Below, piece after piece: positions 1-9,108 of a stretch of DNA of 52,766 nucleotides. The number at the start of each line of letters is the position of its first letter. The first letter of the stretch is position 1. The translations under genes and the position numbers were made by a program. The notes beneath the pieces are model-generated. The model did no database searches, was not told where the DNA came from, and saw nothing but the letters and a program-made list of their open reading frames with translations. The DNA comes from UM-FILTER-40-17 sp032251335 (GTDB lineage: Bacteria > Bacteroidota > Bacteroidia > Flavobacteriales > Flavobacteriaceae): positions 1 through 52,766 of the forward strand of contig JAVVDW010000018.1 in assembly GCA_032251335.1 (NCBI GenBank), given 5' to 3'.

Positions 1-124
1 TTGCAAATATAAACAAGCTTTTTTGAATATATTTTACTGAAAAACAGGTTATTATATATAATTTAAGGAGCGACTAATTATCCTGATGATTATTAATAAC
101 GTAACGGCACAATTCCCCCCGCTG

Positions 125-145
125 CCGCACGATTGCATCGTGTGG
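125..145. repeat. short perfect hairpin, probable mobile-repeat remnant
   Basis: CCGCACGAT and ATCGTGTGG form a 9-bp stem (one G-T pair) around a 3-base loop in an otherwise gene-free AT-rich stretch. It lies about 100 bases from a REP-like repeat at 243-268. The rest of 1-275 shows no coding potential that I can support. Confidence 0.4.
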
Positions 146-242
146 TAATAATAAAAAGAAAAGCTTATTGTAGGCAAAAACTTATTTTGTTAAATTTGGA
201 TTATGAGCAGAAATAATAAATGTTATAATCCTGATGAGCATC

Positions 243-268
243 GCACGGACTACAAGTCCGCGCTATCG
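243..268 (+). repeat. REP-like hairpin repeat, copy 1
   Basis: This 26-base unit has the core CGGACT-ACA-AGTCCG (a 6-bp hairpin), a GCA prefix and the tail CGCTATCG. The same unit occurs at 52275-52300 with one difference in the loop, and in diverged form at 52361-52384 and 52392-52417. It resembles the palindromic repeats that accompany RAYT (REP-associated Y1 transposase) genes; no such transposase is visible here. It lies just downstream of the toxin gene and could also act as its terminator because a T run follows. Confidence 0.65.
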
Positions 269-275
269 CGCTTTT

Positions 276-536
276 TTATGCATAATGTCCTTTAGCAGAG
301 TGGATTAATATTTTATTGTCAAGAACTTCATAAACAAGCCTGTGTTCTTTGTTTATTCTACGAGACCAACAACCGGAAAGGGAATGTTTTAATGGTTCGG
401 GTTTACCAATACCTTCAAAAGAAGATTCTCTAATAGAAGCTATGAGTAGAGTAATTTTTTTAACAATGGATTTATTGCCCGTTTTTACCCAAAAATCTAA
501 ATCCCTTTTGGCATCGGGTAAAAATACTATTTCCAT
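276..536 (-). CDS. yoeB: YoeB/Txe-type mRNA interferase toxin
   Basis: At 86 residues this has the size and plan of the YoeB branch of the RelE toxin superfamily, which bind the ribosome and cut mRNA in the A site. The visible family marks are the basic N-terminal region, the conserved NKEHRLVYEV segment carrying the catalytic-region Arg, and the C-terminal GHY with the catalytic His-Tyr pair. Its ATG lies inside the end of the upstream antitoxin gene (10-base overlap), so the two are translationally coupled, as usual for type II toxin-antitoxin pairs. There is no sign of truncation. The assignment to the family is firm; activity is inferred. Confidence 0.88.
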   Translation of the reverse strand: MEIVFLPDAKRDLDFWVKTGNKSIVKKITLLIASIRESSFEGIGKPEPLKHSLSGCWSRRINKEHRLVYEVLDNKILIHSAKGHYA

Positions 537-748
537 AAACCATTGAGGTCATCCATAGTCATCACGGTTCCTTTACCATCTTTGAAATCCTGCCTACTTT
601 TTTCAATTTTCTCCACAAACGCTGAGTTATAAGGCTTATCTTCCTTAGAAACCTCAAACTTGATTTTAAGAGCCTGCATAAAGGCTTTTAAAGCCGAAAC
701 TTGTTCACTTGTCTGCGGATGGACTATGAATATATTTTTTGCCTTCAT
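527..748 (-). CDS. antitoxin partner of YoeB (DUF2683-like)
   Basis: This 73-residue protein opens MKAKNIFIVHPQT and ends with a charged helix followed by TMDDLNGLWK, the architecture of the short Bacteroidota antitoxins found upstream of YoeB genes: an N-terminal DNA-binding/dimerisation part and a C-terminal toxin-wrapping tail. I chose the ATG at 748 over an upstream in-frame start at 775 because TACTTTTG (a -7 element) ends 5 bases before this ATG, which would place the transcription start at the start codon. The toxin gene overlaps its 3' end. Its family is less certain than the toxin's. Confidence 0.75.
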   Translation of the reverse strand: MKAKNIFIVHPQTSEQVSALKAFMQALKIKFEVSKEDKPYNSAFVEKIEKSRQDFKDGKGTVMTMDDLNGLWK

Positions 749-753
749 AAATA

Positions 754-761
754 CAAAAGTA
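754..761 (-). promoter_or_regulatory. -7 promoter element of the toxin-antitoxin operon
   Basis: TACTTTTG, an exact TAnnTTTG match, lies 5 bases upstream of the antitoxin ATG. No clear -33 TTG was found at the usual 19-21 base spacing. The position implies a leaderless transcript. Confidence 0.4.
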
Positions 762-885
762 CGAAAAAAGATCATATAGACCGCACCCCGAGATCAACTG
801 ATTTCATAGCAACCCAAAAGATTTTTGCTTTTTTTGAAAGAAAGCAAAGTTGAGTAGATACTATAAATGTCATGATCCGTATGGG

Positions 886-3800
886 CTAGTCCGAACTTCC
901 AAACCGGTTTTTGAACTTTATTTTAGCACGGTTAACCAAGTAATACATCACCGGAACAATCACTAGGGTAAGGAATGTTGCAAAAGTGAGTCCAAAAATA
1001 ACCGTCCAAGCCAACGGTCCCCAAAAAATGACGTTATCACCACCTATGTAAATCCGAGGATCATAATTGATAAAAAGGGAGAAAAAGTCGATGTTCAGCC
1101 CTATGGCGAGCGGGATTAATCCCAAAACCGTTGTAATGGCAGTCAAAAGCACCGGCCGCAACCTCGATTTGCCACCGGCCACAATAATGTCAAAATACTG
1201 TTCTCTGCTCAACAGGCAATTTGCCGGCATGTGTAGCGTCTTCCTTTTTCTCTCGGCCAATAAATTGGTGTAATCTATAAGCACTATGGCGTTGTTCACC
1301 ACAATACCGGCCAGCGAAATAATACCCATCATCGTCATGATGATGATAAAATCCATTTGAAAGACAATCAATCCCATAAAAACTCCGATAAAACTCAGTA
1401 TAACCGCAGTCAAAATAATTAATGGATTACTGATGGAATTAAATTGACCCACCAAAATAAGCAAAATACCGCCCACAGCCAGCAACAATGCTTTGATGAG
1501 AAAGTTTAGGTTTTTGGCTTGTTCTTCCTGTTCGCCCGTGAAACTCAAAGTCATATTGGCCGGAATTTTATATTCTTTCAATTCGGTTTTTAAACGCCCA
1601 ACAATTTCATTGGCGTTGTAACCTTCCAACACGTTTGAATACACCGTGATGATGCGCTTTAGGTTTTTGCGCTTGATGGCGTTGAAAGTAGTGGACGATT
1701 CTTTGTCCACCAACACGGAAATAGGAATTTGTTTGAGCTGCCCCGAAGCCTGATCTCTGAAAGTAACAGGTTGGTTAAAAATCAGATTTTCGTTGTATCG
1801 TTGGTCTTTACGCACCCGAACGTTTATTTCGTAGTCGTCTTCCAAATCTTTAAAAGTGGAAGCTTTTTCGCCAAAAACGGCCCTGCGGAGCGTACTGCCC
1901 AACTGTCCTGTGGTAACGCCGAGTTCGCCGGCTTTTTTTCTGTCCACAATCACGTTTAGGCTTGGTTTGGCCCGGTTGATGTCAATTTTAATTTCTTCTA
2001 GTCCGCTTACATTTTTCGCATTGATAAAGTCTTTGAGCAAAACGGCTTCTCTTAAAACCTTCTCGTAGTCTTCGCCGGCCAATTCAATATTGACAGGATA
2101 ACCCGCCGGAGGCCCAACAGGGTCTTTTTCAACAATAATAGACACCCCGGGCGAACCCTTGACGGCTTCTCGTATTTCGGACAGTAGTTGGCTACTGCTT
2201 TTGCCGCGCCTAAACTTAAATTCCCGCATGCTGAGCGTGATTTTGGCGCGGTGTGGCATTTCTGCCTGTGAGCCACCGTCTGTTTGCGGATTGCCGGAAC
2301 CTTCGCCCACTTGCGCAACGGCTGATTCTACCATATAGTTGTAACCATCGGCATCTTCATATTTTTTGATGGTTTGAAACACCTTTTCTTCAACTTCTTG
2401 GGTAAAGCTATTCGTCTTTCCGATGTCTGTGCCTTCTGGAAATTCGATATACACAATCACCTGATTGGGTTCGTTGTCGGGAAAAAAATCAACTTTGGGC
2501 TGTACGATGCCCAAAAGGGCAAAACTCAACACGAGCATACCGAGCGTTCCGAAGAAAAAATAATAGGCGTTGCGCTTGCGTAGGGCAAAACGCAAGCCTC
2601 TTTCGTACATGTTTTCCAGTTTGACGAGGATGATATTTTGAAAATATTTTTGCGCAGGCGACAAACCGTATTTATACACCCACATCATCAGGGAAAAAAA
2701 GATCAGCAAATTGGAAATACCACGGACAAAGGGAATGTCTTTGATCCAGCCCACGGCGCAGAATAACAAACCGGTGACAAAGAGAAACAGGCTGTTGCGA
2801 ATGAGTCTTTTTCGGGTGATATGCGATTCTTCCAGCTTCATAAAAGTGGAGGTGAGCATCGCGTTGATGATTAGGGCTACAAAAAGGGATGAAAACAAGA
2901 CCACCGACAGCGTCATCGGGAAATAGATCATAAATTTGCCCATAGTGCCCGGCCATAGACCCAAGGGGAAAAAGGCAGCCAAGGTTGTCGCTGTAGAAGC
3001 GATAATGGGCCAAGCAATCTCGCCAACGCCCTGTTTGGCAGCTTCTATTCTAGACATGCCTTGGTCCATCAGCGAATACACATTTTCGACGACCACAATA
3101 CCGTTGTCCACCAGCATGCCGAGTCCCATCACAAGCGCAAAAAGTACCATGGTGTTGAGCGTGATGCCAAACGATGCCAAAATCATATAAGACATAAACA
3201 TGGAAAGCGGAATGGCAATGCCCACGAAAAGCGCATTTCGAAGACCCAAGAAAAACATCAAAACGCCCACCACAAGGATGACCCCGAAGATGATGTTGTT
3301 GACCAAATCATCTACTTGGTTGATGGTTTTGACAGATTGATCGTTGGAATAAGAGATGTTTAAGGTGGACGGTAAATAATTTTTTTGGGCCTCGGCGACG
3401 ATATTTCTTACGCCGGAAATGGCTTCTATCATGTTTTGGCCGCCTCTTTTTTTGACATCCAACATCACTACAGGATGCCCAAATTCGCGTGAAAAGGTGG
3501 TTTTTTCTTTTTCCTGAAATTTGATGTCTGCAATGTCTTTTAAATAGACGACCCCGTCATTTTTTTTGACAACCACATTTTCCAAATCGGAGGCTTGTTC
3601 TATTTCACCCTGCACACGAATGGTTTTCCGGATGCCGTTTGACAGCAAGTTACCGCCCGAGATGGTTCTGTTTTCGCGGTTTACAGCATTGATCACATCG
3701 TCAAAACCCACCTGAGCAGCGGTCATTTTGTAGAGGTCGATGGCTACTTCAATTTCCAAATCTTGTGCGCCGCGTATGGCAACTTCTTTAATTTGTGGAA

Positions 3801-4341
3801 GCCTTTCCAATTCGTCTTGCAGGTATTCGGCGTAATTTTTTAATTCAGAAATTGGAAAATCGCCCGAAAGGTTTACGTTTAAAATAGGTTGCTCTTCGGA
3901 GATGTTCAGGTCAAAAATAGTCGGTTCTACTTTGGCGCCACCGTCCATAGTAGGCCATTCAGATTCGGCTTTGACCAAATCTACCTTGTCTTTTATTTTT
4001 TGTTTGGCGTCCTCAACGGAGATGTTTTCATCAAACTCTGCGATAATCAACGAGTAATCTTGAAAAGTAGAAGAGGTGATTTTGTTGACACCACTGACGT
4101 TGTTAAACTCTTCTTCGAGTGGTTTTGTGATGAATTTTTCAACATCTTCTGCGGCATTGCCCGGGTTGATGGAGCTCACATAAATTTTGGTCTCTATAAT
4201 CTCCGGAAAGGCTTCGCGGGGCATGTTGTAATAGGAAATCAATCCACCCAAAAATATGATGGCAATGATGACATAGACCGTCATCCGATTGTCTATGGCC
4301 CAACTCGAAATGCCAAATTTCTTATCTTGTAAAGATTCCAT
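886..4341 (-). CDS. RND efflux transporter, inner-membrane pump (AcrB/HAE family)
   Basis: At 1151 residues this is the proton-driven pump of a tripartite efflux system. It has the duplicated RND plan: an N-terminal membrane anchor (about 18-36), a large periplasmic porter loop, six helices, a second porter loop and six helices. The helix-4 motif LVDNGIVVVEN near residue 410 keeps the first Asp of the AcrB proton-relay pair and has Asn at the second, which is common in this branch. The GIISLAGIVVNNAIVLIDY segment marks the second helix bundle. It is somewhat longer than the usual 1030-1080, with extra sequence around the mid-protein helices. It is the last gene of a TetR-TolC-adaptor-pump operon, 38 bases after the adaptor. 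Substrate cannot be predicted from sequence. Confidence 0.93.
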   Translation of the reverse strand: MESLQDKKFGISSWAIDNRMTVYVIIAIIFLGGLISYYNMPREAFPEIIETKIYVSSINPGNAAEDVEKFITKPLEEEFNNVSGVNKITSSTFQDYSLIIAEFDENISVEDAKQKIKDKVDLVKAESEWPTMDGGAKVEPTIFDLNISEEQPILNVNLSGDFPISELKNYAEYLQDELERLPQIKEVAIRGAQDLEIEVAIDLYKMTAAQVGFDDVINAVNRENRTISGGNLLSNGIRKTIRVQGEIEQASDLENVVVKKNDGVVYLKDIADIKFQEKEKTTFSREFGHPVVMLDVKKRGGQNMIEAISGVRNIVAEAQKNYLPSTLNISYSNDQSVKTINQVDDLVNNIIFGVILVVGVLMFFLGLRNALFVGIAIPLSMFMSYMILASFGITLNTMVLFALVMGLGMLVDNGIVVVENVYSLMDQGMSRIEAAKQGVGEIAWPIIASTATTLAAFFPLGLWPGTMGKFMIYFPMTLSVVLFSSLFVALIINAMLTSTFMKLEESHITRKRLIRNSLFLFVTGLLFCAVGWIKDIPFVRGISNLLIFFSLMMWVYKYGLSPAQKYFQNIILVKLENMYERGLRFALRKRNAYYFFFGTLGMLVLSFALLGIVQPKVDFFPDNEPNQVIVYIEFPEGTDIGKTNSFTQEVEEKVFQTIKKYEDADGYNYMVESAVAQVGEGSGNPQTDGGSQAEMPHRAKITLSMREFKFRRGKSSSQLLSEIREAVKGSPGVSIIVEKDPVGPPAGYPVNIELAGEDYEKVLREAVLLKDFINAKNVSGLEEIKIDINRAKPSLNVIVDRKKAGELGVTTGQLGSTLRRAVFGEKASTFKDLEDDYEINVRVRKDQRYNENLIFNQPVTFRDQASGQLKQIPISVLVDKESSTTFNAIKRKNLKRIITVYSNVLEGYNANEIVGRLKTELKEYKIPANMTLSFTGEQEEQAKNLNFLIKALLLAVGGILLILVGQFNSISNPLIILTAVILSFIGVFMGLIVFQMDFIIIMTMMGIISLAGIVVNNAIVLIDYTNLLAERKRKTLHMPANCLLSREQYFDIIVAGGKSRLRPVLLTAITTVLGLIPLAIGLNIDFFSLFINYDPRIYIGGDNVIFWGPLAWTVIFGLTFATFLTLVIVPVMYYLVNRAKIKFKNRFGSSD

Positions 4342-4379
4342 ACGCAGGTTTTAAGCTTAAATAGGTTGAGTGATTCCTC

Positions 4380-5540
4380 TTATTTGATTTCTACTTGCTG
4401 TCCGTCCCTCAGCGCTTTTGAGCCTTCGGCAACAATAATTTGTCCGGTAGTCAATCCTTCGAGGACTTCTACAAATGCGCCGGAAGTTTTGCCCAAAGTC
4501 AGTTTCTTTTCTTCAACAGTAGTCTTGTTGCCGGCCGTTCCGGATTTGGTTACAAAAACAACTTTTTCGCCCAAAGCGGTCTCTTTAATCAAGTTTTCGG
4601 GAATCAACAAAGCGTGCGGGTTGGTGTAGTCGTTGATGAGCAGTTTTGCAATTTGATTGGGTTTCAAATCGCTATCGTTGCTGTTGATGGTTATTTCAAC
4701 GGTAAAACTTCGGTTATTTGGGTTGATGAAATTGCCCACTTGCCTGATGGTTCCGTCAAAATTTTTGCCCAAAGAAGGAATGTTTAATTTGACCGCATTG
4801 CCCCATTTGATGCCAACAAGATAATTTTCCGGAATTTCGGCTTTCACATACATGTCGTCCATGTTTACCAAGCGAATTAATGGGCTCTGTCCGTTCATGA
4901 CCACTTGTCCTTGGTCGGTAATGACATCGTCAATCACACCCGAAAAAGGGGCTTTTACTTGCGTTTTGGCAAGTTGTGCCGCGAGTTGGTTTACCAATTC
5001 CTGCTGGGCTTCCATATTGGTTTTGGCTTGCAGAAACTGAATTTCAGAGCCTATTTTTTGGTCCCAAAGGCGCTTTTGTCTTTCAAAAGTAGTTTGCGCC
5101 AAAGCGGCCTGTGTTTTGGCTTGTTGCAACTGTTGCGCCAAGCCGCCATCGTCAATGACAGCCAAAAGCTGCCCTTTAGAAACCTGTTGCCCTTCTCTGA
5201 CTAATGTTTTTTTCAACACACCGGTATATTCCGGATAAATGATGATATTTTGTTTGGTCTCAACGTTGCCTTGAATATCTATATAGTGGTTGAAAACGGT
5301 ATCCACCACGGTAAAAGTGGTCACCAAAGGTACACGCGAAGTTGAATCTAATAGGCTTACGGCCTCATCCAGCTTTTTCAGAGACGCACCCAAAGCGTCA
5401 TATTGCAACAAAATTTGTTGACGCGCCGCCCTTATTTTTGTAAGGTCTTTGCTTTCAATGACACCTTCTACATCCGGCGTTGGTGATCCACAGCCGACAA
5501 CAATCATCAAAATCAAACTATATAGGAGAAAGGTTTTCAT
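4380..5540 (-). CDS. RND efflux periplasmic adaptor lipoprotein (membrane fusion protein)
   Basis: This 386-residue protein begins with a lipoprotein signal (hydrophobic stretch ending VGCGS, Cys about 17), so it should be lipid-anchored. It follows the membrane-fusion-protein order: a lipoyl-like half (GVLKKTLVREGQQVSKGQLLAVID), an Ala/Gln-rich alpha-hairpin, the returning lipoyl half (VKAPFSGVID), a beta-barrel and a membrane-proximal domain ending in EGSKALRDGQQVEIK. It joins the RND pump to the TolC channel. The genes on both sides encode those partners with gaps of 10 and 38 bases. Confidence 0.93.
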   Translation of the reverse strand: MKTFLLYSLILMIVVGCGSPTPDVEGVIESKDLTKIRAARQQILLQYDALGASLKKLDEAVSLLDSTSRVPLVTTFTVVDTVFNHYIDIQGNVETKQNIIIYPEYTGVLKKTLVREGQQVSKGQLLAVIDDGGLAQQLQQAKTQAALAQTTFERQKRLWDQKIGSEIQFLQAKTNMEAQQELVNQLAAQLAKTQVKAPFSGVIDDVITDQGQVVMNGQSPLIRLVNMDDMYVKAEIPENYLVGIKWGNAVKLNIPSLGKNFDGTIRQVGNFINPNNRSFTVEITINSNDSDLKPNQIAKLLINDYTNPHALLIPENLIKETALGEKVVFVTKSGTAGNKTTVEEKKLTLGKTSGAFVEVLEGLTTGQIIVAEGSKALRDGQQVEIK

Positions 5541-5550
5541 AGCATTCTTT

Positions 5551-6885
5551 TTATTTGGTGTTTAATATGTTTTCTAGCGTAGCTTTGTTGTTGATGACAT
5601 CTATAATAGATTGCAGATAGTTTTGTTGGGCAGTGTAGAGTTGTCTTTGCGCTTCTGCCAGTTCAAAACTACTACCTACGCCTTCTGAAAATTTAACCTG
5701 ATTCTTTTTTTCAATTCTTTCTGCCAAAGAAAGATTCAGTTTGTTGGTTTGATAAGTTTCTACACTGAATTCGTAATCTGTTTTAGCCGATTCGTAAGCC
5801 AGCCTGATTCTCTGTTCAGCTTCTTTTTGTTGGGTTTGTGCCTGCATTAAAGCTATGCGCGCTTGTTGCGTTTTGGCACTTCGTTCCAAACTGCTAAACA
5901 GCGGTATTTGCAAATTTAATGCGAACAAAGAAGAGGCAAACCACCGCTGCCCGTTGCCAGAACTCAAAAAAGTAAAGCTGTCGTTGTTGGCAGTCGTACC
6001 GCCGTTTAGAGAGGCATTCAGGGTGGGAAGCGCGCGCGATTTTTCCAGTTTTAAAAGGAGTTCCTGCGATCGGGTATTGGTCTCCGCAATTTGAAAGTCA
6101 ATGTTTTCGTCTATCTGAAAAGGTGTTTCCGACATGCTTTCCACCAAATTTTGAGCGACAAGGTTATCCAGTGAATCTGTCAAAAGCAAAGGGGTGTTCA
6201 AATCAATACCTAGGGTAATGTTGAGCAATTTGTAGGCCACATCTTTTAAACGTCGCGATCGGTTCAGGCTGTTTTCAATATTGAGTTGGGTGATTTGTAA
6301 TTGTTCTACACTTTCCTCTTCTGCCAGTCCGGCTTCAAACATGGCACGGGTTTCGTCGAGGGTTTTTTGCAAACTGGCCCGGTTGCGTTCCAAAATCCGA
6401 ATGTTTTCGTCTGTGAGCAGTGCGTTGCTGTAGGCCTCAATAATGTCTTTGCGAACTTCTAAATCCGTCTTGATTTTGTTTTGCTCAGAAATGTTTAAAA
6501 AAGTTTTAGCCGATTGTAAACCAACCAAATAGGAGCCGTCAAAGATGATTTGATTGAGCGTTGCAAAAACCTGCATATTTTGCTTGGTACCAAAGGTAAA
6601 CTCATCATCTCGGCCATCGCCGTTTGCATCAAAAAGTGTCACTTGTTGTTTGAGAAAATTTTGATAATCCACCCGAGCACTAATTTGTGGCAGTCCGGTG
6701 GCTGTGGCTTCCCATTTTCGCTTAACGGCAGCATCAACGTCCATAGCGGCACCCATAGCGGCATAGCTGTTTTCAAGCCCAAAAGCGATGGCTTCTTCCA
6801 AAGACAACGATTTCACTTCCTGTTGCGCCCGAACAGTAATACAGAGCAACAGGCTTAGTATGAATAAAAAGCGAGATAAGTTCAT
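5551..6885 (-). CDS. TolC-family outer-membrane efflux channel
   Basis: This 444-residue protein has a cleavable signal peptide (to about AQ at residue 21) and the duplicated outer-membrane efflux protein repeat: long Ala/Gln/Glu-rich helices with the typical SLEEAIAFGLENS opening and LAEAQRQLYTAQQNYLQ closing segments. It supplies the outer-membrane exit duct of the RND system. The start ATG overlaps the stop of the TetR gene by 4 bases (ATGA), which indicates translational coupling and a single transcript with the regulator. Confidence 0.92.
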   Translation of the reverse strand: MNLSRFLFILSLLLCITVRAQQEVKSLSLEEAIAFGLENSYAAMGAAMDVDAAVKRKWEATATGLPQISARVDYQNFLKQQVTLFDANGDGRDDEFTFGTKQNMQVFATLNQIIFDGSYLVGLQSAKTFLNISEQNKIKTDLEVRKDIIEAYSNALLTDENIRILERNRASLQKTLDETRAMFEAGLAEEESVEQLQITQLNIENSLNRSRRLKDVAYKLLNITLGIDLNTPLLLTDSLDNLVAQNLVESMSETPFQIDENIDFQIAETNTRSQELLLKLEKSRALPTLNASLNGGTTANNDSFTFLSSGNGQRWFASSLFALNLQIPLFSSLERSAKTQQARIALMQAQTQQKEAEQRIRLAYESAKTDYEFSVETYQTNKLNLSLAERIEKKNQVKFSEGVGSSFELAEAQRQLYTAQQNYLQSIIDVINNKATLENILNTK

Positions 6886-7562
6886 TTTTGTAAATAGTTA
6901 GTCAGGAGTTGTAAACCTTTTTCGGTGACAATTGCACGCAAGTGATACTCTAAGTAATCTGTGACCAATGCGTTCATCTGATCTGTTGCGCGCGGAAACA
7001 GTTCCGGATTTTTAATGCCAACCATCCCCAAAAAGTACAAGCGTCCGATGAATTGGGTGTCTATTTCGGGGCGATAAAGTCCTTGAGAAATGCCCTTTTC
7101 AAGGTTTTCTGTTACGGAAGTCTGCATGTAATCGAATTGCTTGGCAATAAGAATTTTATATAATTTGGGATAGTATTTTTGAAGTTGGTACTGAGGCGAA
7201 GATTTCTCGTCTTTTAAATTTTTGATGGCGTATGACTTAATTTCAAAAAGCTCTTCTATGGGATTAAATTGAGCCGCTGTAATATCTTCGATACCACTGC
7301 ATATTTTGTCGAATAGATAAAAAGTTGCCGATTCTACAAGTTTTGTTTTATTGGAATAGTGCGCGTAGATTGTTTTTTTAGAAATACCCAATTCTGAGGC
7401 AATGTCATCCATAGTAACGCTTTTGAATCCTAAGTTCAAAAACATATCTGAGGCTTTTTCTAAAATGGTGTCTTTCAAAATTTTGAATTTAAAGAAGCGC
7501 AAATGTATGAAGGAAACTTTAAAAACAAAAAAAGTTTCCTTAGTTTCAGGCAAAATTAACAT
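6882..7562 (-). CDS. TetR/AcrR-family repressor of the efflux operon
   Basis: The N-terminal helix-turn-helix is clear: ILEKASDMFLNLGF, VTMDDIASELGISKKTIYAHYSNK. A ligand-binding C-terminal domain of low conservation follows. It is first in the operon and overlaps TolC by 4 bases, so autoregulation of the whole efflux operon is the simplest reading. The start is uncertain. The ATG at 7562 gives 226 residues with a 28-residue unstructured lead, whereas the homology begins near residue 29, where a TTG at 7478 (LKDTILEKA) would give a TetR of normal length (198 residues). I give the ATG but regard the TTG as quite possible. Confidence 0.85.
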   Translation of the reverse strand: MLILPETKETFFVFKVSFIHLRFFKFKILKDTILEKASDMFLNLGFKSVTMDDIASELGISKKTIYAHYSNKTKLVESATFYLFDKICSGIEDITAAQFNPIEELFEIKSYAIKNLKDEKSSPQYQLQKYYPKLYKILIAKQFDYMQTSVTENLEKGISQGLYRPEIDTQFIGRLYFLGMVGIKNPELFPRATDQMNALVTDYLEYHLRAIVTEKGLQLLTNYLQK

Positions 7563-7651
7563 TCTTTTAAAGTGCAAACGTTTTCGTGGATATTGCTTAT
7601 TTTCGCCAAGAAGTAATCGTTGTATTGTTCATCGAAAATCACAGTTGTTTT

Positions 7652-8626
7652 ATGCAAATTATAAACAGTTTAGGCGCTGATTTCCAAGAATACTTAAGTC
7701 AATACCCGTGGAAGAAAAAGCCGCAAAACTTATACGAACCATCTGAATACATTTTGCAATTGGGTGGCAAAAGGTTGCGTCCTATTTTGGTGTTATTGGC
7801 AACAGAAGCCTTGGGAGGCAATCGAAGCACGGCGATGCATGCAGCCCTGGCGGTTGAGTTTTTTCATAATTTTACCCTTGTACACGACGACATTATGGAT
7901 GCCGCGCCACTGCGCAGAAAATCGCCCACCGTGCACAGCCGTTGGGGAAACAACGTGGCTATATTGTCCGGCGATGTGCTGTTTGCAAAGAGTTTGGAAT
8001 GCTTAGAAGCCTATCCGCCTCATAGTTATAAAAATTTGACCAAACTGCTTATTCAAACCGCAGTTGAAGTGTGCGAAGGCCAACAAATGGACATGGATTT
8101 CGAGCAGCAAAAAGAAGTGTCTATGACGGATTATATTGAAATGATTCGTTTAAAGACAGCTGTTTTAGTAGGTGCCGCCTTGCAAATGGGCGCCTTGGTT
8201 GCAGATAAAGATGAAAGCGTTCAAAAGCAACTCTACGATTTTGGCATACAGTTGGGGATTGCTTTTCAGTTGCAGGATGATTACTTGGATACCTTTGGCG
8301 ACGCCAAAACTTTTGGGAAGCAGATTGGCGGAGACATTTTGGAAAACAAAAAGACGTATTTGTTTATAAAGGCACTTGAAAATGCAGTGCCTGAACAACG
8401 AGAAGCACTATTGGCGCTATACGCTGAAGACGGCTTGTTTCCGGACAAAAAAATCAGAGAAGTACAAGAAATTTTTGTAGAAACACAGGCAGAACAATTT
8501 CTGTTGGAAGAGATAAAGCAATACACGCAAAGGGCTTTAAGCGCTTTGAAGCAGGCCGATATGCCTTTGGAAGGCAAAGAAATATTTGAGCAATTTGCCC
8601 ACGATTTGATGCATCGCCGCACCTAA
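7652..8626 (+). CDS. polyprenyl (farnesyl/geranylgeranyl-type) diphosphate synthase
   Basis: This 324-residue trans-prenyltransferase condenses isopentenyl diphosphate with allylic diphosphates in the isoprenoid pathway that feeds menaquinone and other prenyl products. It has GGKRLRP (substrate-binding Arg/Lys), the first Asp-rich motif DDIMD preceded by LVHD, and the second motif DDYLD preceded by FQLQDD. The chosen ATG at 7652 removes 22 residues reachable only through a GTG. Chain length cannot be fixed from sequence alone. It is divergent from the TetR gene, and its stop codon overlaps the stop of the converging DUF4296 gene by 4 bases. Confidence 0.92.
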   Translation: MQIINSLGADFQEYLSQYPWKKKPQNLYEPSEYILQLGGKRLRPILVLLATEALGGNRSTAMHAALAVEFFHNFTLVHDDIMDAAPLRRKSPTVHSRWGNNVAILSGDVLFAKSLECLEAYPPHSYKNLTKLLIQTAVEVCEGQQMDMDFEQQKEVSMTDYIEMIRLKTAVLVGAALQMGALVADKDESVQKQLYDFGIQLGIAFQLQDDYLDTFGDAKTFGKQIGGDILENKKTYLFIKALENAVPEQREALLALYAEDGLFPDKKIREVQEIFVETQAEQFLLEEIKQYTQRALSALKQADMPLEGKEIFEQFAHDLMHRRT

Positions 8627-9093
8627 TTGCTTTCATTGTCAAGCGTATCCACTTTTTGGATAACTTGATTTTTGGGGTTTTTTAGTTTAGAGATAGAATC
8701 TTGTTTTCTTCGCGCTGCTGTAGCCAGCGAATCTTGGATTTTTTTCTGCACATCGAGGGAGTCTTTCCAAATCCTTTTTTGCGACAGTAGTTTATTTTCA
8801 ACAGCGTTGTAAATAGAAATGTAGGTATCCAAGTGATGGCTGTAATAGTTGCTGCTTCTGGCAAATTGCAGGCTGTCTATACCATGCCGTTCGTAAACAT
8901 ATTTCTGATAGTCTATATCGCTGTTTTCTATCATTTTAGGACTGTAAGATTTGGCAGCATTCAGCAATACGATGTCGTACATCACGTCTGCCATTTTATC
9001 CCTTGCAATAAGATCTTTGGGTTTTTTCTCCTTATCAATCTCCTGACAGGAAAAAACAAAAAACACCAAAATAATCAGATATATATTTTTCAT
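8623..9093 (-). CDS. DUF4296 lipoprotein
   Basis: This 156-residue protein has a lipoprotein signal (MKNIYLIILVFFVFSCQE, Cys 16). The body matches the Bacteroidota DUF4296 family: DLIARDKMADVMYDIVLLNAAKS, YVYERHGIDSLQFARSSNYYSHHLDTYISIY. The C-terminal third is a charged coiled-coil-like tail rich in Lys/Gln/Ser. Function is unknown; members often sit next to pyrC, as here (15 bases downstream of dihydroorotase). Its stop overlaps that of the prenyl synthase on the opposite strand. Confidence 0.85.
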   Translation of the reverse strand: MKNIYLIILVFFVFSCQEIDKEKKPKDLIARDKMADVMYDIVLLNAAKSYSPKMIENSDIDYQKYVYERHGIDSLQFARSSNYYSHHLDTYISIYNAVENKLLSQKRIWKDSLDVQKKIQDSLATAARRKQDSISKLKNPKNQVIQKVDTLDNESN

Positions 9094-9108
9094 ACGAGAA
9101 GATGCCGT

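Noticed and set aside
349..546. Plus-strand ORF of 65 codons opposite the toxin gene
   Set aside because: It is the antisense shadow of the YoeB frame, with no recognisable protein features.
815..880. TTTGCTTT...AAAGCAAA inverted repeat downstream of the RND gene as terminator
   Set aside because: The stem is AT-rich and no T tract follows on the minus strand, so I could not support it as an intrinsic terminator.
2052..2318. Minus-strand 88-codon frame inside the RND gene
   Set aside because: Out-of-frame shadow of the pump gene, which has clear RND motifs throughout.
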